From: Amycolatopsis alkalitolerans
GTDB lineage: Bacteria > Actinomycetota > Actinomycetes > Mycobacteriales > Pseudonocardiaceae
Assembly: GCF_006152065.1 (NCBI RefSeq)
Contig: NZ_VDFW01000005.1
Span: forward strand, 1 to 64,000
DNA length: 64,000 nt
Reading direction: 5' to 3'
Shown piece by piece: positions 1 to 9,932 of this stretch. A model generated the notes under the pieces. That model saw only the letters and a program-made list of their open reading frames with translations. It was not told the origin of the DNA and did no database searches. How positions within the stretch are numbered: the first letter of the stretch is position 1; each line of letters opens with the position of its first letter. A program made the position numbers and the translations under genes.

Positions 1-1189
1 CCGGTAGCGCCGCTCGGGTGTCCCGGATGCGCCAGTAGCGCTTCGTCCAGAGTGGACGGTGGTCGGTGGGCCGGGAAACCGTTGCCGTCCATTTCGTGAG
101 CAGCCGGCCGGCTTCGGCGAAGGCTTCCTCCGGTGGGGGCGGGTCCGCCAGCCAGCGAGCTTCGGTCTCGTCGCGTTCACGAGTGAAGCGCGGGAACGTC
201 GTGGCCGGGTCCCGGAGTGCGGTCCGGTGCAGGCGTTCATGGCGCCACCACAAGGATTTCTCGTCGAACACGTCCGTCGGGGACGGGCCGAGATCCAGCG
301 GCTGGTCCACCCGCACCGGTTTGAACAGGCTCGTGCACGGGGCCGCCGTGCCGGTCACCCAGTGCGCCGCCGTGTCGGGGCGCAGGTCCGCCACCCAGGA
401 TGCGGTGGTCTGCGAGTTCGCGGCCAGACCGCCCGCGTGCATGCACGGCGCCGCCATACCGCCGTTCAGAGGTGAATAACGCGGCGCGCTCCGCCCGGCG
501 CCGTGGTCGCGCAACGCCGCCATCAGTTCGGCGGGGCCGTCGGCTCCCGCGGCGAGGTGCTCGGTGCGGGGACGGCGGGTGCGGCAGGCCGAGACGGCGG
601 TGCGCAGGCGGTCGGAGTGCGCGGCGAAACCCGGAATCGTCAGGCCGTTGGAAATGCTGCGCGCTCCGACGCGCACGTGTTCCACCGCCCACAGCTGCCC
701 GGCCGTCTCCACCACGTACGCGCCACGACGATCGGCGACCAGGAAACTGTTGTGGTAGGTGAAGTTCCGGTCCTCGTGCCCGCAGCCGCCGCCCTGGCCG
801 TAGCGTTCCAGCAGCCCGGTCAGCACGTTCACCGCCTCCTCGGCGGTCGCGGCGCGTTCGAGCGCCAGCCGCAGCAGGTCCATCCCGGTGAGCCCGCTCG
901 TACGGTAGGGCTGGTCGGTGAACACGGCTTCGTTCCCGATGACCACACCGTGCTCGTTGGCGCCCATTTCCGCGCCCCACATCCAGAACGGCCTGCTGAG
1001 CAGGACTGCGTGGGTCCGGGGCGCCTGCTCGATCTCGAGCCAGGTGCACCGCACGCGCGCGCCGGCCGGATGCTCGCGCCGCGGCTGCCAGTCCAGCGGT
1101 TGCGCCTCGTTCGGATCACGATCGGAGTTCTTCGCGAACAGCACCCGGCCCTCGCCGACCACCACGACGGTGTCGCACGAGGCGATCAT
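1..1189 (-). CDS. Secernin/peptidase family C69-type hydrolase (3' end outside window)
   Basis: About 396 codons are visible and the frame is still open at base 1, so the C-terminus is missing. The N-terminus has Cys5 in the string CDTVVVV followed by AKNSDRDPNE. This matches the start of secernins and C69 dipeptidases, which use an N-terminal cysteine nucleophile exposed by processing. No signal peptide precedes the Cys, so a cytoplasmic hydrolase acting on C-N bonds is likely; the substrate is unknown. The ATG overlaps the stop of the upstream amine oxidase by 4 bp (ATGA at 1186-1189), implying translational coupling and perhaps a joint role in amine or amide turnover, which is inference. 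Confidence 0.8.
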   Translation of the reverse strand, partial: MIASCDTVVVVGEGRVLFAKNSDRDPNEAQPLDWQPRREHPAGARVRCTWLEIEQAPRTHAVLLSRPFWMWGAEMGANEHGVVIGNEAVFTDQPYRTSGLTGMDLLRLALERAATAEEAVNVLTGLLERYGQGGGCGHEDRNFTYHNSFLVADRRGAYVVETAGQLWAVEHVRVGARSISNGLTIPGFAAHSDRLRTAVSACRTRRPRTEHLAAGADGPAELMAALRDHGAGRSAPRYSPLNGGMAAPCMHAGGLAANSQTTASWVADLRPDTAAHWVTGTAAPCTSLFKPVRVDQPLDLGPSPTDVFDEKSLWWRHERLHRTALRDPATTFPRFTRERDETEARWLADPPPPEEAFAEAGRLLTKWTATVSRPTDHRPLWTKRYWRIRDTRAALP

Positions 1190-2511
1190 CGCAACACCTC
1201 CTCCGCGGCCCGGCGGCCCGATTCGATCGCGCCGTCGATGTACCCGGCCCAGCGCGTCGCCGTCTCGGTGCCCGCCCAGTGCAGCGGGCCGACCGGCGCA
1301 CGCAGGGCGGGACCGAACCTGGTGAGCGTCGCGGGCGTGGCGAAGGCGCCGTAACAACCGCGCGTGTACTCCTCCTCGGCCCAGTTCTGCTCGAAGTAGA
1401 ACGCCGGTTCCGCCGCGCGGGGCCCGAAATACGCGGTCAGGTCGGCCAGCACGAGATCGCGGCGCTCCTTCGGCGCCATGCGCGCGGCCGCCTGCGCGTG
1501 CCGGGCCTCGAGGAACCCGACGAGCACGGCGGGCGCGCCGTCGGGCGGCCCGCCGTCGAACACCGTGCCCAGCGCGCGCCGGTCGCTGTTCGCCTGGCCC
1601 GACATGCCCTCGGTGCGCCAGAAGGGCTCGTCGTAGCCCACGTTGACCTTGATGGTCCAGCCCATCGGCATCCGCTGCAGCAACTGGGCACGGTCGGCCG
1701 GCAACGCGGGGCTGAACCCGATCCTCGCGACCGCGGGCGGCGGGAGCGCGATGATCGCCCGCCGCGCCTCAAGATCCCCGGCCCGCACCCGCTCGGCGGT
1801 CCATTCGAGCTCCGTGACCGGGGTGCCCAGCCGCACCCGGTCCCCGAGCCCCGCCGCGAGCGCCTGCGCGGCGCCCTGGGTGCCGCCCACGACCCGGTCC
1901 TGCTGTGCCCCGCCGGTGGTGTTGATCAGCGAATCGAGCCCGCCGCCGGAGTGGATGTAGAACTGGGCCCACAGCGCCGAAAGCTCCGCCGGATCGGCAC
2001 ACCACACCGCCTCGGTGACCAGCTGGAAGAACGCCCGCCCGGACCGCGTGCGGACGTGGCGGCCCAGCCAGGTCGCGAAGGTCTGCGCGTCCAGGGTGGC
2101 GGCACCCGGTGCGGCCCAGGGCGCTTCCAACGGCACCCGGCGGGCGGCCCGGTCCAGGCGCAGCTGTGCCTGCGCGATATCGGCCAGCACCACCGGGTTG
2201 AGCTTTGGGATGCGGCCGGAGTACCGGGTCGTCCGGCCGCCCAGCTCGGCGAGGTGCAGGCCGGAGTCATGGGTCGGGTAGGTGCTCAGCCCCAGCTCGG
2301 CGATCAGCCCGAGCACCCGGTCCTGCCCGGGCCCGACCCACTGCCCGCCCGCCTCGACGATGCCGCCCGGCACCTCGACGTTCAGCGTGCGCCCGCCGAC
2401 CCGGTCGCGCGCCTCCACGACCGCGACGTCCTTACCCGCGTCCACCAGCGCCCGCGCGGCGCTCAGCCCCGCGAACCCGGCTCCGATCACCATGACGTCC
2501 AACACCGGCAT
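1186..2511 (-). CDS. Flavin monoamine oxidase family protein
   Basis: FAD-dependent amine oxidase of about 441 residues. The N-terminus carries the dinucleotide-binding motif GAGFAG near residue 10, followed by an acidic strand end and the VGGRT motif typical of the MAO/polyamine oxidase family. The C-terminus has the flavin-contacting segment HWAGTETATRWAGYIDGA. It probably oxidises a primary or secondary amine to an aldehyde or imine with H2O2 release; the substrate cannot be read from sequence. I place the start at the ATG at 2511, three residues before the beta-strand; an upstream ATG at 2553 would add 14 residues without homology. It is divergent from phoH and coupled to the secernin-like gene downstream. 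Confidence 0.85.
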   Translation of the reverse strand: MPVLDVMVIGAGFAGLSAARALVDAGKDVAVVEARDRVGGRTLNVEVPGGIVEAGGQWVGPGQDRVLGLIAELGLSTYPTHDSGLHLAELGGRTTRYSGRIPKLNPVVLADIAQAQLRLDRAARRVPLEAPWAAPGAATLDAQTFATWLGRHVRTRSGRAFFQLVTEAVWCADPAELSALWAQFYIHSGGGLDSLINTTGGAQQDRVVGGTQGAAQALAAGLGDRVRLGTPVTELEWTAERVRAGDLEARRAIIALPPPAVARIGFSPALPADRAQLLQRMPMGWTIKVNVGYDEPFWRTEGMSGQANSDRRALGTVFDGGPPDGAPAVLVGFLEARHAQAAARMAPKERRDLVLADLTAYFGPRAAEPAFYFEQNWAEEEYTRGCYGAFATPATLTRFGPALRAPVGPLHWAGTETATRWAGYIDGAIESGRRAAEEVLR

Positions 2512-2669
2512 CCACCTCGGACACATCCTGGCGGTGACACCGGGTGACGGCAAAGGCCGAACGTCCGGGAATCACCGGGTCCGCGCGGCACGTTGTAGCG
2601 GATACCGACCGTGATGCGCCGGGCGGCACGACTAACCACCTGCGATACGGGGCGGGTGCCGCTAGCATC

Positions 2670-3812
2670 ATGGATGACAGCACCGCCGACGAGCGCACGC
2701 GCAGAAAGCAGGCCCGAAAGCACGTGGCCGGAACCGCACAGGGTCCAGGCGCCCGATCCGACGTCCGCGCGGACGTCCCCGATGCCAGCACGGATGTCAC
2801 CGAGATCGCCACGAAGAGCGCGCAGTCCCGGTTCCCGATCCCCGACACGGCCGCACTGACCCTGCTCGGTTCCCGCGACGAGAACCTGCGCGTCGCCGAA
2901 GACCTGCTCGAAGCCGACGTCCACGTGCGCGGTAACGAGGTCACCCTCACCGGCGCGCCTGCCGAGGTCGCGTTCGCGGAACGGGTCTTCGCCGAACTGG
3001 TCACGCTCGCCGAGCGCGGGCAGCAGGTCGGCCCCGACACGGTGCGCCGCACGGTCGGCATGCTGTCGTCCGGGGGGCACGAGTCGCCGGCCGAAGTGCT
3101 GAGCATGGACATCCTGTCCCGGCGCGGCCGCACCATCCGCCCCAAGACGCTCAATCAGAAGCGCTATGTCGATGCGATCGACAAGCACACGGTCGTCTTC
3201 GGTATCGGCCCCGCCGGCACCGGCAAGACATACCTGGCGATGGCGAAGGCCGTCCAGGCGCTGCAGGCCAAGCAGGTCACCCGCATCATCCTGACCCGCC
3301 CCGCGGTCGAGGCCGGCGAGCGGCTGGGCTTCCTGCCCGGCACGCTGTCGGAGAAGATCGACCCGTACCTGCGCCCGCTCTACGACGCGCTCCACGACAT
3401 GGTCGATCCGGACTCGATCCCGCGGCTGATCCAGGCCGGCACCATCGAGATCGCGCCGCTGGCCTACATGCGGGGTAGAACCCTGAACGACGCGTTCATC
3501 ATCCTCGACGAGGCGCAGAACACCACGCCCGAGCAGATGAAGATGTTCCTGACCCGGCTCGGGTTCAGCTCCAAGATCGTGGTCACCGGTGACATCACCC
3601 AGGTCGACCTGCCCACCGGGCAGCGCAGCGGCCTGCGGGTCGTCCGCGACATCCTCGAAGGCGTCGATGACCTGCACTTCGCGCAGCTCACCAGCCAGGA
3701 CGTGGTTCGGCACCGGCTGGTCGGCGATATCGTGGACGCCTACGAGAAATGGCAGGCCACCCAGGACCGGGACGCCGCCCACAGCACCAACGGCTGGAAA
3801 GGCCGCCACTGA
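2670..3812 (+). CDS. phoH: PhoH family ATPase
   Basis: P-loop ATPase of the PhoH/PhoH-like family, about 380 residues. The N-terminal third holds a KH-like segment. The catalytic half has Walker A GPAGTGKT, Walker B with ILDEAQN, and the sensor string [10 protein letters not shown]. PhoH proteins are linked to RNA metabolism, and the gene lies immediately before ybeY, the usual actinobacterial order. The start is uncertain: ATG 2670 fits length, but a -10-like TAGCAT lies only 2 bp before it, so a GTG at 2724 could be used instead. An open frame back to 2544 is unlikely to be translated. Confidence 0.9.
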   Translation: MDDSTADERTRRKQARKHVAGTAQGPGARSDVRADVPDASTDVTEIATKSAQSRFPIPDTAALTLLGSRDENLRVAEDLLEADVHVRGNEVTLTGAPAEVAFAERVFAELVTLAERGQQVGPDTVRRTVGMLSSGGHESPAEVLSMDILSRRGRTIRPKTLNQKRYVDAIDKHTVVFGIGPAGTGKTYLAMAKAVQALQAKQVTRIILTRPAVEAGERLGFLPGTLSEKIDPYLRPLYDALHDMVDPDSIPRLIQAGTIEIAPLAYMRGRTLNDAFIILDEAQNTTPEQMKMFLTRLGFSSKIVVTGDITQVDLPTGQRSGLRVVRDILEGVDDLHFAQLTSQDVVRHRLVGDIVDAYEKWQATQDRDAAHSTNGWKGRH

Positions 3813-3818
3813 CTGATC

Positions 3819-4364
3819 ATGAGCATCGAAATCGCCAACGAGTCCGGGATGGCGGTCGACGAGACGTCCATCGTCTCCGCCGCCCGGTTCGCACTCGACC
3901 GCATGGAGGTCAGCCCGCTCGCCGAGCTTTCGGTGGTGCTGGTGACCCTGGACGTGATGTCGGACCTGCACGTGCGCTGGATGGACCTGCCGGGGCCCAC
4001 CGACGTGATGGCCTTCCCGATGGACGAGCTGCAGGCCGGTCACCGGCCGGACGCCGGTGACGTGTCGCCGGCGCTGCTCGGTGACATCGTGCTGTGCCCG
4101 CCGTTCGCGAAGGACCAGGCCCGCACGGCCGGCCACTCGCTGATGGACGAGCTGCACCTGCTCACCGTGCACGGCGTGCTGCACCTGCTCGGCTACGACC
4201 ACGCCGAGCCGGCCGAAGAGCGCGAGATGTTCGGGCTGCAGAAGCGGATCCTGGCCGACTTCAAGGCCGCCATGTCGGCGGCGAAGCGGCGGGACGCGCA
4301 GCGCACCAACGACGACCGCCTGCTGGGGGCGGCGGGTCTGGACGCGACCGCCGAAGACGGGTAA
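3819..4364 (+). CDS. ybeY: rRNA maturation endoribonuclease YbeY
   Basis: Single-strand-specific metallo-endoribonuclease that helps 16S rRNA 3'-end maturation and ribosome quality control. The zinc-binding signature H-x3-H-x5-H is intact as [11 protein letters not shown] (His118, His122, His128). The 181 residues include a longer C-terminal tail after the motif than E. coli YbeY, as in other actinobacteria. It lies 6 bp after phoH and 3 bp before the CorC-type gene, so it belongs to one operon. The preceding TGACTGATC offers only a weak ribosome site, suggesting coupling to phoH translation. Confidence 0.95.
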   Translation: MSIEIANESGMAVDETSIVSAARFALDRMEVSPLAELSVVLVTLDVMSDLHVRWMDLPGPTDVMAFPMDELQAGHRPDAGDVSPALLGDIVLCPPFAKDQARTAGHSLMDELHLLTVHGVLHLLGYDHAEPAEEREMFGLQKRILADFKAAMSAAKRRDAQRTNDDRLLGAAGLDATAEDG

Positions 4365-4367
4365 CCG

Positions 4368-5693
4368 ATGGCGAGCTCCGCCTCCCTGCTGGTGATCGCC
4401 GTCGCGCTGGTCCTGCTCGGCGGGGTGTTCGCCGCGGCCGACGCGGCGATCAGCACCGTGTCCCCGGCGCGGGTCGACGGCCTGATCCGGATGGGCCGCC
4501 CCGGCGCGCGCCAGCTCGCGGCCGTCGTCGCCGAACGCCGCCGCCATATCAACCTGCTGCTCCTGCTGCGGATGATCTGCGAACTGACCGCGACCGTGCT
4601 GGTCACCGTCGTGGTCCTGCGCTGGATCCACCCGGAATGGCTCGCCCTCGTGGTCACGGCGGTGGTGATGGTGGTGGTCGCGTACGTGATCATCGGCGTC
4701 GGCCCGCGCACGATCGGCCGCCAGCACCCGTACCGCGTCGGCGCCGTCGTGGCCGGGCCGGTGCGCGTGCTCGGCACCGTGCTGGGGCCGCTGTCGCGAT
4801 TGCTGATCCTCGTCGGCAACGCCATCACGCCTGGTCAGGGCTTCCGCGAAGGGCCGTTCAGCTCGGAGATCGAGCTGCGCGAGCTGGTCGACCTGGCGCA
4901 GGAACGCGGGGTCGTGGAGCCGGCCGAGCGCGAGATGATCCACTCGGTGTTCGAACTCGGGGACACCGTGGCCCGCGAGGTCATGGTGCCGCGCACCGAG
5001 ATCGTCTGGATCGAGCAGGACAAGACGGTGCGGCAGGCACTGGCACTGTCACTGCGCACCGGGTTCACCCGGATCCCGGTGATCGACGAATCCGTGGACG
5101 ACATCGCGGGCGTGGTGAACCTGAAGGACCTCGTGCGCGCGTCGCTGGACGAGGGGTCGGCCAAGCCGGTCGCGGAACTGATGTACCCGGCGACCTTCGT
5201 GCCCGACTCGAAGCGGCTCGACGATCTGCTGCGCGACATGCAGCTTTCGCACAACCACATGGCGATCGCGGTCGACGAGTACGGCGGTACCGCGGGCCTG
5301 CTGACGATCGAGGACATCCTGGAGGAGATCGTCGGTGAGATCACCGACGAGTCGGATCAGGAGGAGCGGCCCCCGGTCGAGCGTCTCGGGGACGGCTCGG
5401 TCCGTGTCTCGGCGCGGTTGAGCGTCGACGATCTGGGTGAACTGTTCGGGATCGACCTGTCCGATCACGACGTGGAGACCGTCGGCGGGCTGCTCGCGCA
5501 GCGGCTCGGGCGGGTGCCTCTGCCGGGCGCGGAGGCCGAGGTCGACGGGCTGCACCTGCGCGCCGAAGGCGGTAAGGACCGCCGCGGCCGGATGCGCATC
5601 ACGACGGTGGTGGCGGGCGCCGTGGACGGTGCGGCGGAACGTAAGCTGCACAACGGTGACAAGGAACGCGACGGGAGCATTGAGGATGTCTGA
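4368..5693 (+). CDS. Hemolysin C/CorC family membrane protein with DUF21 and CBS domains
   Basis: A 441-residue protein with three domains in order: an N-terminal DUF21 membrane domain with three to four hydrophobic segments (about residues 1-140), a CBS-domain pair starting near [14 protein letters not shown], and a C-terminal CorC_HlyC domain (about 340-425). Family members take part in divalent cation (Mg2+/Co2+) transport or resistance, and CBS pairs bind adenine nucleotides. It sits in the phoH-ybeY-corC-cdd-like-era series conserved in actinobacteria. Its stop overlaps the next start by 8 bp. No single transported ion can be assigned. Confidence 0.9.
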   Translation: MASSASLLVIAVALVLLGGVFAAADAAISTVSPARVDGLIRMGRPGARQLAAVVAERRRHINLLLLLRMICELTATVLVTVVVLRWIHPEWLALVVTAVVMVVVAYVIIGVGPRTIGRQHPYRVGAVVAGPVRVLGTVLGPLSRLLILVGNAITPGQGFREGPFSSEIELRELVDLAQERGVVEPAEREMIHSVFELGDTVAREVMVPRTEIVWIEQDKTVRQALALSLRTGFTRIPVIDESVDDIAGVVNLKDLVRASLDEGSAKPVAELMYPATFVPDSKRLDDLLRDMQLSHNHMAIAVDEYGGTAGLLTIEDILEEIVGEITDESDQEERPPVERLGDGSVRVSARLSVDDLGELFGIDLSDHDVETVGGLLAQRLGRVPLPGAEAEVDGLHLRAEGGKDRRGRMRITTVVAGAVDGAAERKLHNGDKERDGSIEDV

Positions 5694-6021
5694 GCTTGAG
5701 CCGGAAGACGAGAAGATCGTGATTCTCGCCCGATCGGCCCGGGCGCGCACCCAGGCGGCCGAAGGCGCCGCGGTGCGGGACACCGACGGCCGCACGTACG
5801 CGGCAACCACGGTGGCGCTGCCTTCGTTCGGGATCACCGCGTTGCAGGCCGCGATCGCCGCGGCGGTGTCGAGCGGCGCGGAGGGGTTGGAGGCCGCGGC
5901 CGTGGTGACGGGCGGCGGTTCGGTCGACGACGCTTCGGTGCGGGCGGTGCGCGATCTCGCCGCCGAGGCCCCGATCTTCCGCGCGGACGCCAAGGGCGCG
6001 GTCCAGGAAGTCTTGCGGTGA
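5686..6021 (+). CDS. Cytidine deaminase-like protein lacking the catalytic zinc site
   Basis: A 111-residue protein aligned by eye with the core of homotetrameric cytidine deaminases: an N-terminal helix, the [12 protein letters not shown] hairpin, then a helix and a strand (AAAVVT). The catalytic residues are absent. The position of the C/H-A-E motif reads TALQAA, and where PCxxC is expected the sequence reads [10 protein letters not shown]. It should therefore not bind zinc or deaminate. The same position between corC and era is occupied by an equivalent gene in mycobacteria. Start ATG 5686 overlaps the corC stop, and its own stop overlaps era by 4 bp (GTGA). A structural or nucleoside-sensing role is possible but unproven. 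Confidence 0.8.
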   Translation: MSELEPEDEKIVILARSARARTQAAEGAAVRDTDGRTYAATTVALPSFGITALQAAIAAAVSSGAEGLEAAAVVTGGGSVDDASVRAVRDLAAEAPIFRADAKGAVQEVLR

Positions 6022-6911
6022 CCCATCGTTCGGGTTTCGCCTGTTTCGTCGGGCGGCCCAATGCCGGTAAGTCGACGTTGACGAACGCGCTCGTCGGCAG
6101 CAAGATCGCGATCACCTCGAGCAAACCGCAGACGACCAGGCACGCGATCCGCGGCATCGTGCACCGTGCGGACGCGCAACTGGTCATTGTGGACACTCCC
6201 GGCCTGCACCGGCCGCGGACGGTGCTCGGCGAGCGGCTCAACGACATCGTGTACTCGACCTGGTCCGAAGTGGACGTTGTCGGGTTCTGCGTGCCGGCCG
6301 ATGAGAAGGTCGGCCCCGGCGACCGGTTCATCGCGGGCGAGCTGCGCAAGATCGCTCGCCGTACCCCGGTGGTCGGCATCGTGACGAAGACCGACCTCGC
6401 GACCCGCCAGCGGATCGCGGACCAGTTGCTGGCGCTGCAGGAGGTCATGGACTTCGCGGAGCTTATCCCGGTGTCCGCTGTGGACGGTTTCCAGGTGAAG
6501 CAGCTGGAAGATCTGTTGGTGGCGCGGCTGCCGGAGGGGCCGCAGCTGTATCCGGACGGCGACCTGACCGACGAGCCCGAGCAGACGCTCGTCGCGGAGT
6601 TGATCCGCGAGGCGGCGCTGGAGGGCGTGCGGGACGAGTTGCCGCACTCGATCGCCGTGACCGTCGAGGAGATGCAGCCGCGCGAGGGGCGGAGCGACCT
6701 GCTCGACGTGCACGCGCTGCTGTACGTCGAGCGCCCGAGCCAGAAGGGCATCATCCTGGGGCACAAGGGGGAACGCCTGCGCACGGTCGGCTCGGCGGCC
6801 CGCCGCCACATCGAGGCCCTGCTGGGCACCAAGGTCTACCTGGACCTGCACGTCAAGGTCGCCAAGGACTGGCAGCGCGACCCGAAACAACTCCGCCGCC
6901 TGGGCTTCTAA
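6018..6911 (+). CDS. era: GTPase Era
   Basis: Essential Ras-like GTPase that binds 16S rRNA and assists 30S assembly. It shows G1 GRPNAGKS (residues 12-19), G3 DTPGLH, G4 as TKTD, and a C-terminal KH domain (about 200-297) ending in the usual KVYLDLHVKVAKDW string. The GTG start overlaps the stop of the deaminase-like gene. The 297 residues match normal family length. Clustered with ybeY and recO as is common in bacteria. Confidence 0.97.
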   Translation: MTHRSGFACFVGRPNAGKSTLTNALVGSKIAITSSKPQTTRHAIRGIVHRADAQLVIVDTPGLHRPRTVLGERLNDIVYSTWSEVDVVGFCVPADEKVGPGDRFIAGELRKIARRTPVVGIVTKTDLATRQRIADQLLALQEVMDFAELIPVSAVDGFQVKQLEDLLVARLPEGPQLYPDGDLTDEPEQTLVAELIREAALEGVRDELPHSIAVTVEEMQPREGRSDLLDVHALLYVERPSQKGIILGHKGERLRTVGSAARRHIEALLGTKVYLDLHVKVAKDWQRDPKQLRRLGF

Positions 6912-6957
6912 CCCCGAGATCCACGTTCGGGACGGCGAGTTCGACGTCGGGTGTGCG
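6912..6957 (+). repeat. Copy A of a 46-bp intergenic repeat (inverse copy at 9933-9978)
   Basis: Directly after the era stop lies a 46-bp block whose core is CGAGATCCACGTTCGGGACG followed by GCGAGTTCGACGTCGGG. The reverse complement of 9933-9978 matches it at roughly 40 of 46 positions. Both copies are followed on the + strand by a GTCGGTGGGG string shortly before the next gene start. Function unknown; it may be a dispersed extragenic repeat or a shared regulatory leader. Confidence 0.6.
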
Positions 6958-6986
6958 GATTCGTCGGTGGGGGATGAGAGGATGTC

Positions 6987-7748
6987 GTGGTGAGCCTCTA
7001 TCGCGACACTGGTGTGGTGCTGCGGGTGCACAAGCTCGGTGAGGCCGACCGGATCATCACCCTGCTCACCCGCCAGCACGGCAAGGTGCGTGCCGTCGCC
7101 AAGGGCGTGCGCCGTACCACCTCGCGGTTCGGCGCGCGGCTGGAGCCGTTCGGCCATGTCGACGTGCAGTTCTACACCGGCCGCACGCTCGACGTGATCA
7201 CCCAGGTGCAGACCGTGGACGCGTTCGGGCTGCCCCTGGTCGGCGACTATCAGCGCTACACCGCCGCCAGCGCGATCGCCGAGACGGCCGACAGGCTCAC
7301 GGCCGAGGAGGGCGAGCCGGCCCTACGGCTGTACCTGCTGGTCACCGGCGCACTGCGCGCCCTCGCCGACGGCGGGCGGGACCCGTCGCTGGTGCTCGAC
7401 GCGTTCCTGTTGCGCGCCATGGCTTTCGCCGGCTGGGCGCCCGCCATCACCGAATGCGCGCGGTGCGGTCTGCCCGGCCCGCACGCGGCGTTCAGCGTGC
7501 AGGCGGGCGGGTCGATGTGCGGCACCTGCCGGGCGCCGGGGGCGGTGCATCCCGCGCCCGAGGTGCTGGTGCTGCTGGAGGCGTTGCTGCACGGTGACTG
7601 GGACGTCGCGGACGCCGCGGTCCAGGGCACCCGCCGCGACGCGAGTGGCCTGGTCGCCGCACACCTGCAGTGGCATCTCGAACGGCAGTTGCGCTCGCTC
7701 CCGCTGGTCGAGCGCCGTGCCAGGGAGGTCGCCGCGGGAGGCGCCTAG
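6987..7748 (+). CDS. recO: DNA repair protein RecO
   Basis: RecF-pathway mediator that loads RecA on SSB-coated DNA. The N-terminal OB fold is clear (YRDTGVVLRVHKLGEAD). Around residues 153-175 four cysteines form a zinc site (CARC and CGTC), as in many RecO proteins. Length 253 residues is typical. GTG start at 6987 with a purine-rich GGGATGAGAGG just upstream; a second GTG follows directly. It ends convergently with the methyltransferase gene, the two stops sharing CTAG. Confidence 0.95.
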   Translation: MVSLYRDTGVVLRVHKLGEADRIITLLTRQHGKVRAVAKGVRRTTSRFGARLEPFGHVDVQFYTGRTLDVITQVQTVDAFGLPLVGDYQRYTAASAIAETADRLTAEEGEPALRLYLLVTGALRALADGGRDPSLVLDAFLLRAMAFAGWAPAITECARCGLPGPHAAFSVQAGGSMCGTCRAPGAVHPAPEVLVLLEALLHGDWDVADAAVQGTRRDASGLVAAHLQWHLERQLRSLPLVERRAREVAAGGA

Positions 7749-8599
7749 CGCTGCGGCACCCGCCCGGCGGCCGCCCAGTAGAACGGCCGGACCGCGGCCG
7801 GTTCGAGATCCGGGAACAGGGCCTCCGGCTCGTCCGGGCGCCAGTCGGTCAGGTGCACGATGCCCGGCTCGACCAGCGTGAAGCCTTCGAACCACGACGC
7901 GAACTCCGCCTTGTCGCGCAGCCAGGCCGGGTTCTGCGTAGTGCGGTAGGACTCGGCCAGCGCGCTGATCTGAGCCGCGCCCTCGGCGGGGGCGTCGTCG
8001 GTGGTGATGTGGCTGGCGGCGAGCCAGCTGCCCGGGGCGAGGCGCCGGCGGTAGCGGTCGATCACCCGGGGCACGTTGTCCGCGCCGCCCACGAAGTGCA
8101 GCACCGAAACCATCAGCACGCACACCGGCTTGGCGAAGTCCAGCAGCCGGCGGGTGGTCTCGTGCTCGAACACGATGTCGGGCTGCCGGAAGTCGGCACG
8201 CACGACCCCGGCCCAGTCCGTCGCGTTCTGCTGGTCGAGGATCAGCTCGGAATGGGCGACCGCGACCGGCTCGTAGTCCACGTACACGACACGAGCGTCC
8301 GCGCCGTCCCGCGCGATCTCGTGCACGTTCCCCGCGGTCGGCACCCCGGAGCCGAGGTCGAGGAACTGGGTGATGCCCTCCGCCAGCGCCGCTCGCACCA
8401 CGCGGCCCAGCCATTGCCGGTTCGACATGGCCAGCGGCCTGATCAGCGGAAACTGCTTGCCGGCCTGCTCGCCGAAATGGCGGTCGACCGCGTAGTTGTT
8501 CGTCCCGCCGAGATACCAGTCGTAGATCCGGGCCGTGCTCGGCCGGTCCAGGTCGACATTGTCCGGCGCCGCCGGTGCTCGTTCCCCATCGGCATTCAC
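7745..8599 (-). CDS. SAM-dependent methyltransferase of the DUF574 (Methyltransf_19) family
   Basis: A 284-residue protein with the family start ARIYDWYLGGTNNYAVDR and the SAM-binding segment FLDLGSGVPT. This actinobacterium-specific family often occurs in many copies per genome, and substrates are generally unknown. ATG at 8599 is preceded by GGGAGCGG. The C-terminus ends tail-to-tail with recO through a shared CTAG. It does not belong to the surrounding conserved order (recO followed by uppS in mycobacteria), so it was probably inserted in this lineage. Confidence 0.88.
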   Translation of the reverse strand: MNADGERAPAAPDNVDLDRPSTARIYDWYLGGTNNYAVDRHFGEQAGKQFPLIRPLAMSNRQWLGRVVRAALAEGITQFLDLGSGVPTAGNVHEIARDGADARVVYVDYEPVAVAHSELILDQQNATDWAGVVRADFRQPDIVFEHETTRRLLDFAKPVCVLMVSVLHFVGGADNVPRVIDRYRRRLAPGSWLAASHITTDDAPAEGAAQISALAESYRTTQNPAWLRDKAEFASWFEGFTLVEPGIVHLTDWRPDEPEALFPDLEPAAVRPFYWAAAGRVPQR

Positions 8600-8707
8600 G
8601 AAATCCGCTCCCTACGGCCGTTGCTCGTTTCGGTGCCCTCGTAGGGTAGCGATGCCGAAGCGCGTACTGTCGAACGGCGGAAGCGACCTATGGGAGGCGA
8701 ACTAGGG

Positions 8708-9514
8708 GTGCTGCGCAAGGGACGCGACGATACCGCGGCGCGGCGGGCACCGGACCCGCATCCGTCGGGGGCGCGCCCGCCGGAGATCCCGGCGGAGCTG
8801 GTGCCCAACCACGTGGCCCTCGTCATGGACGGCAACGGCCGCTGGGCCAACCAGCGTGGCCTGCCGCGGATCGAGGGGCACAAGCGCGGCGAGGCCGTGA
8901 TGATCGACGTCGCCAGTGGCGCGGTCGAACTCGGCGTGAAATGGCTTTCCGTGTACGCGTTTTCGACCGAGAACTGGAAGCGCAGCCCGGACGAGGTGCG
9001 CTTCCTGATGGGCTTCAACCGGGACACGATCCGCCGGCAGGTCGACTACCTCGGTTCGATCGGGGTGCGCATCAGGTGGGCGGGGCGCACGCCGAAGCTG
9101 TGGCGCAGCGTCATCAAGGAGCTGCAGGCGGCCGAGGAGAAGACGAAGAACAACACGCTGCTCAACATGACGATGTGCGTGAACTACGGCGGCCGTGCCG
9201 AGATCGCCGACGCGGCACGCCGGCTCGCGCGCCTCGCGGCCGAGGGCAAGATCAATCCGGACAAGGTCGACGAGACGATGCTGGCGAAGTACCTCTACCA
9301 GCCCGAAATGCCCGACGTGGACCTGTTCTTGCGGCCTTCGGGCGAGCTGCGCACGTCGAACTTCATGCTGTGGCAGTCGGCGTATGCGGAGTTCGTGTTC
9401 CAGGACACGCTGTTCCCGGACTTCGACCGGCGCCAGCTGTGGGCGGCGTGCCTGGAGTTCGCCAAGCGCGACCGCCGCTTCGGCGCCGCCATCGATGCCG
9501 CGAAAGGTGCCTGA
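8708..9514 (+). CDS. uppS: Isoprenyl (decaprenyl/undecaprenyl) diphosphate synthase
   Basis: Cis-prenyltransferase that makes the polyprenyl diphosphate carrier for cell-wall glycan synthesis. Catalytic and substrate motifs are visible: MDGNGRWA with the Mg2+-binding Asp, [14 protein letters not shown], and the C-terminal [12 protein letters not shown] prefer GTG 8708 over ATG 8690 because GGGAGG at 8692-8697 sits at ribosome-site distance only from the GTG; this gives 268 residues. The stop overlaps the next ATG by one base (TGATG). Confidence 0.95.
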   Translation: MLRKGRDDTAARRAPDPHPSGARPPEIPAELVPNHVALVMDGNGRWANQRGLPRIEGHKRGEAVMIDVASGAVELGVKWLSVYAFSTENWKRSPDEVRFLMGFNRDTIRRQVDYLGSIGVRIRWAGRTPKLWRSVIKELQAAEEKTKNNTLLNMTMCVNYGGRAEIADAARRLARLAAEGKINPDKVDETMLAKYLYQPEMPDVDLFLRPSGELRTSNFMLWQSAYAEFVFQDTLFPDFDRRQLWAACLEFAKRDRRFGAAIDAAKGA

Positions 9515-9930
9515 TGGGTTCGGAGGCCGCGGACACCGCGGAACTGCTGGCTCGCGCGCGTGAGGCGCTGGAGCGTTACCTCGAGGTGCACGTCGACGAC
9601 GACGGCGCGCTGACGTTCTCGCACGCCGGAGTGCCGAGCGTCATCCAGGCGACCCAGCTGGCCGAGGGGCTCACGGTGCTGAGCCTGACCTGCGTGGTCG
9701 CGTGGGATCTGCCGGATCAGCCGGGTATCGCGGCTTCGGCCGCCGAGCGTGCCGGGCAGGGCCTGTTCGGGACGCTCGGCGTGACCCACACCGACCGTGG
9801 TCTGGACCTGACGCTGCGGTACGCGTTCCCCGCGCAGGGGCTGGATGCCGCCGCGCTGGGGACGTTGCTGATGCTCGTGGTCTCGACGGCCTCGCAGCTG
9901 CGGACCGAACTGGTCCCGGCCGAGGGCTGA
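9514..9930 (+). CDS. Conserved hypothetical protein, possibly YbjN/chaperone-like fold
   Basis: A 138-residue soluble protein translationally coupled to uppS. It begins with a helix, then repeated strands (DGALTFSHAG, LTVLSLTCVVAWDL, LDLTLRYAFP) and ends with a helix. This layout resembles the YbjN/type III chaperone-like fold, but no signature residue confirms it. It has no catalytic motif, signal or membrane segment. A role near prenyl-carrier synthesis is suggested only by position. Confidence 0.7.
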   Translation: MGSEAADTAELLARAREALERYLEVHVDDDGALTFSHAGVPSVIQATQLAEGLTVLSLTCVVAWDLPDQPGIAASAAERAGQGLFGTLGVTHTDRGLDLTLRYAFPAQGLDAAALGTLLMLVVSTASQLRTELVPAEG

Positions 9931-9932
9931 CG

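Noticed and set aside
2487-4943. An 818-codon minus-strand frame opposite phoH, ybeY and corC
   Set aside because: The opposite strand carries three clear genes with intact motifs; the frame is a His/Asp/Arg-rich shadow.
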